Of a stretch of 64,000 nt of DNA, positions 8,436-16,530 are shown in pieces. Each line of letters starts with the position of its first letter. Position 1 is the first letter of the stretch. The translations under genes were made by a program, and so were the position numbers. This DNA comes from CAWKOH01 sp963851245 (lineage in GTDB: Bacteria; Actinomycetota; Acidimicrobiia; Acidimicrobiales; Palsa-688), in contig CAWKOH010000002.1 in assembly GCA_963851245.1 (NCBI GenBank), positions 124,001-188,000 on the forward strand, in the 5' to 3' direction. The notes below the pieces were generated by a model that saw only the letters and a program-made list of their open reading frames with translations, made no database searches and was not told where the DNA came from.

Positions 8436-9485
8436 ATGCAGGACTACCCGACGATCGTCGGCGACAAGCCGGCCGGCGCCCACTGGTGGTCCATCGCGCC
8501 GGACCCGGTCCTGCCGGCGATATCGACGAAGCGGGCCTACTTCGAGGTTCTCTTTGTCTTCCTGGTCATGTTCGCGACCGGGATCATGGCCGCCGGGCTC
8601 CTCCTGGCCGGCCACTACAAGGATCTGCAGACGAACGGCAACTGGGCTCTGTACAGCACTCAGATTGTGGCGGTGCTCACCCAGATCGGGATCGCGGTCG
8701 CTCTGGTGCTGCTGTTCGGCGAGCGTCGAGGCGTCACGACTCGCACCCTCGGCCTGACCTTGCCTCGCAGTGACGACGGGACCGTTGCGTCGGGGCGCCT
8801 TGTCCGGATCGCAGCCTGGTGCATATTCGCTCTGGTGCTCGGTGGGATCATCAACGCCCTTCTGCAATCCGGACATCTTCCGACGGCCCAGACCAATGGG
8901 GCGGCCATCCTCTTCTCGGCGTTCGACTCCATTCAGGCCGGAGTGATCGAAGAACTCGTCGTGTTGGCCTTCGTCGTTGTGACCCTCCGCCAGGCCGGAC
9001 GGCCCTGGTGGGAGGTGACGCTCGTCGCCTTGGTCCTTCGTGGCTCCTATCACATCTATTACGGGCCCGGTGTTTTCGGGATTCTCGTCTGGGCCGCCCT
9101 CTACTACTGGATCTATCTTCGGTTCCGCTCGCTGATACCAATGATGGTCTGCCACGTGGCCTGGGACGCAGTCGGTTTTTTGTCCCAGCGCTGGAGTTTC
9201 GTGGCTCTCGTCGGCGTTTTGGCTGCGGTTGCCCTGTGGATCGCGGGGCCCATCACTTGGTTGGCCGAACGCAGCAACAAGCAGCGGGCTCTGGCGGTCA
9301 GCGGTGGCGGCTGGGTTCCGGCGTCTGCCGACGGCGGCGCCTGGACGGCGTCAGGGCCTCCGGTCGTGCCGAGCGCGGTCCCCCCGGGCTGGCACCCCGA
9401 CCCTTCCGGGGCCAACCAATGGCGCTGGTGGGACGGCTACCGGTGGACCGAGCACGTCTCGGGGCACAGCGTCAATCCGTCGTAA
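8436..9485 (+). CDS. CPBP-family intramembrane protease-like protein with C-terminal DUF2510
   Basis: A 349-residue polytopic membrane protein. CPBP (CAAX protease/Abi) motifs are readable: Glu-Glu at 172-173, a His at 206 in RGSYHIYYG and a His at 240 in CHVAWD. After the last helix a ~40-residue linker leads to a DUF2510 module at about 317-341 (VPPGWHPDPSG...WWDGYRWTEH), common in actinobacterial membrane proteins. The start is ATG 8436. It is divergent from the flippase-like gene about 100 bp away. Proteolytic activity is family-based inference. Confidence 0.85.
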   Translation: MQDYPTIVGDKPAGAHWWSIAPDPVLPAISTKRAYFEVLFVFLVMFATGIMAAGLLLAGHYKDLQTNGNWALYSTQIVAVLTQIGIAVALVLLFGERRGVTTRTLGLTLPRSDDGTVASGRLVRIAAWCIFALVLGGIINALLQSGHLPTAQTNGAAILFSAFDSIQAGVIEELVVLAFVVVTLRQAGRPWWEVTLVALVLRGSYHIYYGPGVFGILVWAALYYWIYLRFRSLIPMMVCHVAWDAVGFLSQRWSFVALVGVLAAVALWIAGPITWLAERSNKQRALAVSGGGWVPASADGGAWTASGPPVVPSAVPPGWHPDPSGANQWRWWDGYRWTEHVSGHSVNPS

Positions 9486-9499
9486 AAGTCGTTCCCGCT

Positions 9500-11647
9500 T
9501 CACAGGCTCAAGCCTGGTGCCGCCCGGTTGCCACGAACCAGCGGATCGACCTCGGCGCCGGGTCCCTTCGGGGCCCGGTAGATGATGCGATGGCGGAGCG
9601 GCGGGACGTCGGCGGGATCGCCGAGCAAGAGGAGCGGGCCGGCCAGGCGAGTGGCCAGGGATGGGGTGACCGCATAGCCGTGACCGATGCACTCGAGCTT
9701 CTGTTTCCCTAACGGTTCGGTGTTGGCGCCGTCCGGCCATCTGACGAGGACCTCAGCCCGCGCCGGATCGACGCCCGTTATCAGTCCGGTCGTTCCTCGG
9801 CGATGACCTGACCCGAGGCCAAGAGCCACGACGCGGTCTCCTCTTCGATACTGGCGCCCGTGGGAACTCAAGGCCGGCCCCTCCAACCGCCCGTGCCGGG
9901 CCAGTACTGAGCGGGCCGCCTCGTTCAGCCCTCGCACCTCGTCGGCACCGAGCCCGACCAGGACTCCCGGTGCGTTGTTCAGCCAGCCGTCGGCCCAGGT
10001 CTCGAGCAATCGAGCGGCGGCGAGACGGCAGCTTCCTCGACCCCCGTCCTCGGCTACGGACCAGTCGGGATCCGGACCGGGATCGATGCGGCCCAACTGC
10101 TGACCGAGGGTAACGAACCCGGCGCTCAGAGGTTCGCCCAGACTTGGCCGGCAGCCGCCCTCGATGAGCACGGTCTGGAGCCCGGCGTCGATCCGGCCCG
10201 ACAGGATGGCCAGCAGGTGTGGCGTCGGCAGGCGGTCGGCGTGGTCAACGATGAGGACGCCGGGCCGGCGGCCCGACCGGTAGCCGGTCAGCCCGGTCAG
10301 AGACTGCCATCTGGCCGGGCCGTCCCGAGACTCGGTTCGCACCGCGGCATGCAGCCCTGCTTCATCCCACCAGGCACGACAGCGGTCGATCAGCGTGGCG
10401 TGGGCCAGCAGATTCGAATGGCCGGCAGGGGCAGCCAGGATCGCGATCACGCCGCAGCGGTCGGTCAAGGAACTCACAGCTGGGGACTCCGGACTGTTAG
10501 CGGTGACTGGCCCGGAGTCGGTCGGCGCAGGTTCGTCCGGCGGCGATGTGAACCTGGCCCGGCCAGCAGCGCGAACGAGTCGTTGGTCCGCGTCCGCGGC
10601 CAGGGCAGTCGTCCATCTGAGGCGCCCGGATGCAGAAACGGCGGGGGGACATTGGCGGAGGAATTGGTCGGCCCACTGTTCGGCGACCTGAGCGGGCAGA
10701 CCGGCGGAGCAACAGGCGGCCAGAGCGACTAGTACGTCGGCTCGGCGGAAGGCAGACCGCTCGGAGAGCAGCCTGGCTTCCACCAGCGTGGCCAGACGGG
10801 AATCGAACCCAGCTTCGAAAGGTGATTCCAGGCGGGAGCCGGCCGGGTCTGGGCCTGGGCGGGGCATTGGACCTTCAGGTCGAAATCCGGAGCGGGACAG
10901 GTTCGTCCTCCACGGCTGCGGACGCGCCAGCTCCCTGCTGCGAATCGGCCCCAGGGAAGCGGCCGCCCGACCCTGATAGCTCGTGGCCCGGATGGCCGCC
11001 CTCGGAACATCGGCCAGATCTGCGAGACCATCGGGTCTCAATCGCCAGTCGAGGTCCCAACCGCACTCCTGCAGGTAGTGGCGCAGCCCCAGCTGATAGA
11101 TCGCCGCCAACGAGCGCCGGGCCGGCCACCAATCGCTGGCGCTCAGGGCGGACCATTCGCCGCCCGGGAGCACCCCGAGATTGGCGACCAGAACATGGCT
11201 GTGCAGGTGGGGCTCCCCGGCTGCGTTGCTGCGGTGCTGAAAGTCGGCTGCGACTGCGCCTGCGATGGGTCGGCGCCCGCCCGGCGCGGCCGCCCGCGCC
11301 GCGCCCAGATGGGTGGACTCGATGTAACTCAAGACGTCCGATACCGCGATCCGGTGGGCTTCGACCAGGGACTGCGATCCCTCGACCACCGTCGCCGCCA
11401 GCACGGAAAGCGACTTGGGTGCCGCGAAGGTGAGGTCCCAGCCGGCCCTCCGCCGCGCCGGCTTCCGACCTGGCAGGAAGCGGGTCTCCCCTGGGTGGCG
11501 CCCTTCCAGTACGGCGGTCAGGTCCCTCCTGTTGACCGTCCCCTCCAGCCCCAGGAGCCCCGAGCCGCGCCCCATCCATTGGCCCGGTTCCTGGCCCCGG
11601 AAGTAGTAGCCGGCCGCCCCTCGCCCAATCAGCTTCACCACGAGCAT
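9500..11647 (-). CDS. MobF (TrwC-like) relaxase with degenerate helicase domain
   Basis: A 715-residue relaxase that would nick and covalently bind DNA at a transfer origin. The N-terminal half has a Tyr pair (GYYFRGQEPGQW, Tyr14-15) and the metal-binding histidines in HRSNAAGEPHLHSH (138-151). The C-terminal half aligns in order with the TrwC/TraI helicase, but its motifs are lost. The Walker A position reads APAGHSNLL (406-414) with no GK[ST], the Walker B reads VDHAD in place of VDEA(G), and the HKSQG-type motif is replaced by TPSLATRLAG. MobF relaxases normally have an active helicase, so this one may nick but not unwind. The start is ATG 11647. Confidence 0.8.
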   Translation of the reverse strand: MLVVKLIGRGAAGYYFRGQEPGQWMGRGSGLLGLEGTVNRRDLTAVLEGRHPGETRFLPGRKPARRRAGWDLTFAAPKSLSVLAATVVEGSQSLVEAHRIAVSDVLSYIESTHLGAARAAAPGGRRPIAGAVAADFQHRSNAAGEPHLHSHVLVANLGVLPGGEWSALSASDWWPARRSLAAIYQLGLRHYLQECGWDLDWRLRPDGLADLADVPRAAIRATSYQGRAAASLGPIRSRELARPQPWRTNLSRSGFRPEGPMPRPGPDPAGSRLESPFEAGFDSRLATLVEARLLSERSAFRRADVLVALAACCSAGLPAQVAEQWADQFLRQCPPAVSASGRLRWTTALAADADQRLVRAAGRARFTSPPDEPAPTDSGPVTANSPESPAVSSLTDRCGVIAILAAPAGHSNLLAHATLIDRCRAWWDEAGLHAAVRTESRDGPARWQSLTGLTGYRSGRRPGVLIVDHADRLPTPHLLAILSGRIDAGLQTVLIEGGCRPSLGEPLSAGFVTLGQQLGRIDPGPDPDWSVAEDGGRGSCRLAAARLLETWADGWLNNAPGVLVGLGADEVRGLNEAARSVLARHGRLEGPALSSHGRQYRRGDRVVALGLGSGHRRGTTGLITGVDPARAEVLVRWPDGANTEPLGKQKLECIGHGYAVTPSLATRLAGPLLLLGDPADVPPLRHRIIYRAPKGPGAEVDPLVRGNRAAPGLSL

Positions 11648-11719
11648 GTAAATTCAGTAGCACACAATGAAAATCTATGAAATACTCGCTCCTGGGAACA
11701 CCGCACTCAGGAGGCCCCC
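11648..11719. promoter_or_regulatory. Shared divergent promoter region of relaxase and T4SS operon; RBS for TTG start
   Basis: A 72-bp divergent gap with an AT-rich block (11648-11690) that stands out from the surrounding GC-rich DNA, as expected for back-to-back promoters. CAGGAGG at 11708-11714 is a strong ribosome-binding site placed 5 nt before TTG 11720, which decides that start. On the relaxase side no Shine-Dalgarno is visible before ATG 11647, so that mRNA may be leaderless. Confidence 0.4.
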
Positions 11720-12025
11720 TTGACGCTTCTCATCCCGTTCTTCGCCGCTGGCAGCTCCTTGCAGCTGAATCCGGACCCGTCGCAGCTCCCGGGGGCGACC
11801 GTCCTGAGGAATCTTGCCAACGGGGTAGGGGGGTGGGCTCTCATCGCGGCCATGGTCGGCGTCGTTGTAGGTGCGGTCATGTGGGCTTTCGGTCATTACT
11901 CCCAGAACTATCAGCAGGCGTACAACGGCCGGAGGGGTGTGATGGTCTCGGCCCTGGCCGCCGTGCTCATCGGCGGGGCACCTCACATCGTCACCTTCTT
12001 CGTGGGCCAGGGGAGCGGGATCTAG
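11720..12025 (+). CDS. Small T4SS-associated membrane protein (DUF6112-like)
   Basis: A 101-residue protein with two hydrophobic helices (WALIAAMVGVVVGAVMWAF and VMVSALAAVLIGGAPHIVTFF) separated by a short polar loop with YQQAYNGRRG. It matches the small protein that precedes the VirB6-like gene in actinobacterial conjugation clusters and could be VirB2-pilin-like. The TTG start is supported by a strong RBS. Its TAG stop overlaps the next gene's GTG (TAGTG). Confidence 0.65.
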   Translation: MTLLIPFFAAGSSLQLNPDPSQLPGATVLRNLANGVGGWALIAAMVGVVVGAVMWAFGHYSQNYQQAYNGRRGVMVSALAAVLIGGAPHIVTFFVGQGSGI

Positions 12026-13125
12026 TGATCGCGCCCTTGCCCGGCATCTCTCTACCGTGCTTCCCGAGCCAAATCTGCAGCGTGGTGCTGCCATCTCTAG
12101 GAGGGTCGGCGGCATCTATCGGAGGCTCAGTGGCGAAGGTGGCCGCCGAAGGGGTTATGGATGCCCTCACCTCAGCCCTTTCGTCCAGCGCCTCATGGCT
12201 CCTCGGTCACCTCATCGACCTGATCAACCAGGCCGCTCCGGTCAACCTCGGGACCGCGTGGTTCTCGAGCCGGGAGAGCGCCATGGTTGACCTGCTTGAG
12301 TTGGTCGTCCTGCCCGTGCTGATGGCGGCTACCGCGGCGGCCGTGCTCAAACAGGACCTCAAGCGCCTGGGCCGGATCTGGGCCGTGGGCCTTCCCGTCG
12401 CTCTCGTCGCCGGAGTCGGCGGGGTTCAATTCGCCGACCTGGCCCTGTCGGCTACGGATGCCATGTGCCAGGTGGTGAGCGCCGGTGGTAATGGTCAACT
12501 GTCCGGCCGCTTCAGCGACGTCATGTTCGCAGGGCTCCTGAACGGGGCACCTCAGGTGATTCAGGTAATCGTGTTCGTCCTTATGATCGTCGGCGCCGTA
12601 CTGGTGTGGATCGAACTGCTACTCCGCGCCGCGGCGGTCTACATCGCCATGTTCTTCATGCCGCTGGCCCTGGCCGCATACGTCTGGCCGGCCACCGCGG
12701 GTATCGCCAAGCGGACAGTAGAAGTGCTGGTAGCCCTGATCCTGTCGAAGTTCGTGATCGTAGCCGCCCTGACCCTGGGTCTGGCCGCCTTGTCCGCTGG
12801 AACGTCGGCCGACGACGCCATCTCTGCCGGCGCCATCCTGTTGATCGCCGGTTTTGCCCCCTTCACGCTGCTCCGGCTGGCGCCCGTCGTCGAGGCGGCC
12901 GCCATCGCACACCTCGAGGGAGTCTCACGCCGTCCGTTCCGGGCGGCCTCCCGTGCCGCCACGGTCGTGGCCGCGCCGGCACAGAACCCGGCCGCTCGGC
13001 TCCTGCTCTCGAGGATGCGACCATCGACTGCGCCGGCGGGTCCCTCACCGGTGCTCGCCGCGCCACTACCTCAGGCCCGGCCCGACTACCCGCCGACTTC
13101 GAGGGGATCGGGCGAAGATGCCTGA
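12025..13125 (+). CDS. VirB6/TrbL-like T4SS channel membrane protein
   Basis: About 366 residues with six or more membrane helices, including a central block (VFVLMIVGAVLVWIELLLR followed by AAVYIAMFFMPLALAAYVW) typical of VirB6/TrbL and of the SCO6881-like proteins. The C-terminus is a soluble Pro/Ala/Arg-rich tail. It should form part of the inner-membrane transfer channel. The GTG start overlaps the previous stop, and the following gene starts 8 nt before this one ends, indicating one operon. Confidence 0.75.
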   Translation: MIAPLPGISLPCFPSQICSVVLPSLGGSAASIGGSVAKVAAEGVMDALTSALSSSASWLLGHLIDLINQAAPVNLGTAWFSSRESAMVDLLELVVLPVLMAATAAAVLKQDLKRLGRIWAVGLPVALVAGVGGVQFADLALSATDAMCQVVSAGGNGQLSGRFSDVMFAGLLNGAPQVIQVIVFVLMIVGAVLVWIELLLRAAAVYIAMFFMPLALAAYVWPATAGIAKRTVEVLVALILSKFVIVAALTLGLAALSAGTSADDAISAGAILLIAGFAPFTLLRLAPVVEAAAIAHLEGVSRRPFRAASRAATVVAAPAQNPAARLLLSRMRPSTAPAGPSPVLAAPLPQARPDYPPTSRGSGEDA

Positions 13126-14551
13126 CGGCCCCAGGCGCTTCACGTTCCATCCGCTGGAGAAGAGGGGTCTCCTGCTCGGTCTCGACGCCGCCCAGATCGT
13201 CACTTTGATCGGCGGCCTCCTGGTCGCCGTGATCGTCGGTCGCCAGGTGTCGGGGCCTTCGGGAGTCGGACTGGCCCTGTGCCTGCTCGCCGGTTCCGCG
13301 GCCGGGGCCCTCTGGCCTACGGCCGGTCGTCCCTTGGTCGCCTGGGTTCCCTCAGGGCTCTCCTGGCTGGCCCGGCGGGCGAGTGGCCCGGTCCTAAGCG
13401 GTGGGCCACTGGCCGGCAGCCGCCCTGCGTGCCGGCCCGGCTGGGGAGGACTGGCTCCGGCCGGGCTCGACCTGGTGCAGATGGGCGCCGAGCCGGGACA
13501 GCCGGCCATGGGGGTCGTCCGGGACAGGAAGTCCGGAACCCGGGCCGCGGTGCTGCCCGTACAGGGCCGATCCTTTTCGCTTCTCGACCCCGAACAGCAA
13601 ATTCAACGACTGGAGGCGTGGCGGGCCGTGCTTGCCTCCCTGGCCCGTCCAGGAAGCCCCATCAAGCGCATCCAGTGGATTGAGAGAAGCGCTCCGGCCG
13701 CGGCCCCGTGGCTGGGTGGCGACCCAGCCGGTATCCCGGCGCCCCCGGATCCCGCGACCGCGCGGGCGCAACGCAGCTACGCCGAACTGGTCTCGAGCGT
13801 CGCCTCCACGGCCCGGGCCCAGGAGGTGTGGATCGTAGTATCAGTGGACGGATCCCGGGGTCGTTCTGGCCGGGCCGGGCGTCCGCTCGATGGCCTCCGG
13901 AGAGAGGTCCGGCTCTTGCAGGGCCAGCTTCGCAACGCCGACCTCCGTCCCGGGGATCCACTCAGTGTCATCGATCTCCAGCGGACGGTTGCTTCCCTTC
14001 ACCGTCCCCGGGTGTCCGCCATCGCGTCCGGCCTCGGAGTGCTGGCCTGGCCTCTGGCGAGCGACGAGGCCTGGTCGTACTACCGGACAGATGAATCGTG
14101 GCACGCCACCTACTGGATCGCCGAGTGGCCCCGCGTGGAGGTCGGACCAGATTTCCTGCTGCCACTGCTGGTCGGGGGAGGTAGACGGACGGTCTCGGTG
14201 ATCATGGCTCCGGTCCCGTCCGGCCGGGCTCTAAGGGAGGTGCGTTCCGCCCGTACGGCCGACGTCGCCGACGCCCGGTTGCGCGACAGGGCCGGGTTCC
14301 TGCCCAGCGCCCGACGGGAGCGGGAGGCGGACGGGGTGGCCCGAAGGGAGTTCGAGCTCGCCGAGGGCCACGCCGAATTCCGGTTCTCCGGGTACGTCAC
14401 GATCAGTGCCGCGGACCGGCCCGAGCTGGACGTACTCTGCGCGGAGGCCGAGCACGCGGCCCAGACAGCTCATCTGGAGCTCAGGCGCCTCCACGGCCGC
14501 CAAGGGGAGGCGTTCACCTGGACCCTCCCGCTCGGTCGGGGGCTGGCCTGA
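13118..14551 (+). CDS. SCO6880-family T4SS protein (VirB3-like helices plus VirB4 N-terminal-like domain)
   Basis: A 477-residue protein. Two N-terminal helices (GLDAAQIVTLIGGLLVAVIV and the following VGLALCLLAGSAAGALW) resemble PrgI/VirB3. They are followed by the soluble SCO6880 core with the family signature LLDPEQQIQRLEAW and RPGSPIKRIQWIERSAP. It probably supplies the membrane anchor and N-terminal half of a VirB4 unit whose ATPase half is the next gene. The ATG at 13118 overlaps the upstream gene by 8 nt. Confidence 0.8.
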   Translation: MPDGPRRFTFHPLEKRGLLLGLDAAQIVTLIGGLLVAVIVGRQVSGPSGVGLALCLLAGSAAGALWPTAGRPLVAWVPSGLSWLARRASGPVLSGGPLAGSRPACRPGWGGLAPAGLDLVQMGAEPGQPAMGVVRDRKSGTRAAVLPVQGRSFSLLDPEQQIQRLEAWRAVLASLARPGSPIKRIQWIERSAPAAAPWLGGDPAGIPAPPDPATARAQRSYAELVSSVASTARAQEVWIVVSVDGSRGRSGRAGRPLDGLRREVRLLQGQLRNADLRPGDPLSVIDLQRTVASLHRPRVSAIASGLGVLAWPLASDEAWSYYRTDESWHATYWIAEWPRVEVGPDFLLPLLVGGGRRTVSVIMAPVPSGRALREVRSARTADVADARLRDRAGFLPSARREREADGVARREFELAEGHAEFRFSGYVTISAADRPELDVLCAEAEHAAQTAHLELRRLHGRQGEAFTWTLPLGRGLA

Positions 14552-14552
14552 G

Positions 14553-15846
14553 GTGAGGCCGCCTCCAGCGCACCGGGCCACCACCGCCCATTTGCAAGCC
14601 GTGTATCCATTCGTTTCCGATGGTGGGCTGGCCCGCTCTGGCCCGCTGATCGGCCGCGACCTGCTGGGCGATTCGTTCTGCTTCGACCCGTGGGATCTCT
14701 ACCGCGACGGGACCCTGACCAACCCGAACGTCCTCGTCGTTGGCCAGATCGGCCGCGGCAAATCGTCACTCATCAAGACCGTTGTGTGGCGTCAGCTGGC
14801 CTTCGGCCGGAGGGCGTGGATCGTCGACCCGAAGGGGGAGTACGGTCCTCTCTCGGCCGCTTGCGGTTCGGCGCCGATCCGCTTGGAGCCGGGCGGGGCG
14901 GTCCGCCTCAACCCCTTCGACGTGGTGGCGGACCAAAACTTCGGTGGGACCGAGCGGGTGGTGCGAGGACGGACGGACCTGGTCTGCTCCCTGGTGGGCT
15001 CCTCGCTCGGTCGGCAGCTGGGCCCGAGCGAGCGGACCGCGGTGGAGTTGGGGGTACGGACAGCGTCGGAGGGCGCCGTCCGGCCCACCTTGCGGGACGT
15101 CGTCGGCGCCATGCTGGATCCGGACGCCGGCTTGGCAGCGACGGTTCGCACCGACGCCGTCGGTCTGGCGGAGGAGGGGAGGGTGGCCGCGCTCGAGCTG
15201 CGGCGACTGGTCGACGGAGACCTGAGCGGCATGTTCGACGGCCCGACATCGGCGGACCTGGACCCCGGCTCGGCGGTGGTGACCCTCGATCTTTCGGCTG
15301 TGTTCGCCTCGCCGGCGCTCCCGCTGCTCATGACGTGCGCGACCGCCTGGCTGCAGGCGATCCTGGCGTCGGGCTCGGGAGCCAAGCGCCTCGTGGTCGT
15401 GGATGAAGCCTGGGCCATCCTGCGGGACCTCTCGACGGCCCGCTGGCTGCAGTCCACTTTCAAGCTGTCCAGATCCCTGGGGGTCGCCAACCTCGCTGTG
15501 GTCCACCGTCTGTCGGATCTGCGCTGCCGTCGGGGCGGAGGGCTCGGCCGAACAGCGTCTGGCGGAGGGACTGATGGCGGACTCGGAGACCCGGGTGGTC
15601 TTCGGCCAGGCGCCGTCGGAAGCGGACGTTACCCGCCGGCTCCTCGGTCTTACGTCCACCGAGGGCGACCTCATCACTCAACTCCCACGCGGAGTCGCCC
15701 TCTGGAAGGTGGGGGACCGCTCGTTTCTGGTAGAGCACGCTGTTGGCCCGACAGAGGCTGCCCTTATCGACACTGACGGCGCCATGCGCCAGAACCCCCG
15801 TCAGTTCGGCGGAATTCCGACCGAAAACGCCGGAACTGGAGGGTGA
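14553..15846 (+). CDS. VirB4/TraC-type conjugation ATPase (one frameshift)
   Basis: The ATPase engine of the T4SS, about 431 residues, equal to the VirB4 C-terminal domain. Walker A is GQIGRGKSS (64-72), with the following DPKGEYGPL segment typical of the family, and Walker B is VVVDEAWAIL near residue 283. Homology continues past VVHRLSDL only after a +1 shift near 15519-15523 into GSAEQRLAEGLMADSETRVVF. The start is GTG 14553, 1 nt after the previous stop. The C-terminus ends 27 bp before the inverted repeat of the recombinase cassette and looks complete. Confidence 0.82.
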
Positions 15847-15872
15847 GTGGTGGTGGCGATACTAGCTGGGTC

Positions 15873-15887
15873 CTTCGGTTCCGGGAA
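15873..15887 (+). repeat. Left inverted repeat of the recombinase cassette
   Basis: CTTCGGTTCCGGGAA matches the reverse complement of 19835-19849 at 13 of 15 positions. It also forms a local perfect palindrome CGGTTCC-G-GGAACCG (15876-15890), so it could alternatively serve as the hairpin of a terminator. Confidence 0.45.
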
Positions 15888-15900
15888 CCGGTGTGCCGGC

Positions 15901-16329
15901 TCAGCCCGCCTTGGTTCGTGGTGTCTGGGTCGTGAGGAGTTGATGGACCCGCTGGTGGGAGATGCCGAGGATGGCGGCGACGTCACGCATGCTGATCCCC
16001 CGGCCGGTCAGCGTGGCGGCGGCTTTGCGGGTCTGCTCGATGGCCACGCGGTCGGCGACGCGGGCTTGCTCTCGGGCTTGGCGGGCTTGCTCGACGGTCC
16101 GACCGGCGGCTTTGGGCAGGACCGGCCGGGGGACAAGGTCGATGGCTCTCTCGTCGGTGTCGAACCACATGGCGGCCGCCTCTTTCATGCGGGCGAGGGC
16201 TTGGTCGACGGTCTTGCCCCAGGTGTGCACTCGTGGTTCTTCTTCGAGCTCCACGGTCCAGCGTCCGTCGCGTTCTTGTTCGAGTCGGGCGGTGTAGGTG
16301 GTCATGTTGTCCTCGGTTTCGTCGTTCAT
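15901..16329 (-). CDS. hicB: HicB-like antitoxin with C-terminal HTH
   Basis: Predicted antitoxin of 142 residues. The N-terminal HicB fold (YTARLEQERDGRWTVELEEE, then a segment with VDQALARMKEAA) would bind HicA. A helical Arg/Ala-rich linker leads to a C-terminal helix-turn-helix (GISMRDVAAILGISHQRVHQL) for autoregulation. The start is ATG 16329, overlapping the hicA TGA in an ATGA. The frame is open to 16485, but that part lies over hicA. This is the last gene of the cassette operon. Confidence 0.85.
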   Translation of the reverse strand: MNDETEDNMTTYTARLEQERDGRWTVELEEEPRVHTWGKTVDQALARMKEAAAMWFDTDERAIDLVPRPVLPKAAGRTVEQARQAREQARVADRVAIEQTRKAAATLTGRGISMRDVAAILGISHQRVHQLLTTQTPRTKAG

Positions 16330-16526
16330 CGGCTGAGCCATTTGGCCCCCAGGCAGGGTTCGAGGTCTCGTTCGATCGATCGGAGCGTGCCGGGTGTGAT
16401 GTCCCCGGTGTGCATGGGGATCACGGTCTGGCAGTGGCCACACCTCCAGATTTGGTGGGATCCTCGCTGGCGGACGGATTGGCAACCGGCTGCTCGTAGC
16501 TTGCGGGTGAGTTCCCGAGCCGTCAC
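16326..16526 (-). CDS. hicA: HicA-like mRNA interferase toxin
   Basis: A 66-residue protein with the HicA double-stranded-RNA-binding-like fold. RQRGSHQIWRCG carries the catalytic His, and IPMHTGDITPGTLRSIERDL is the family C-terminal helix. It would cleave mRNA when not held by HicB. The GTG start at 16526 lies 4 nt after the recombinase-like gene, linking the toxin-antitoxin pair to the recombinase operon. Confidence 0.85.
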   Translation of the reverse strand: MTARELTRKLRAAGCQSVRQRGSHQIWRCGHCQTVIPMHTGDITPGTLRSIERDLEPCLGAKWLSR

Positions 16527-16530
16527 CGCG

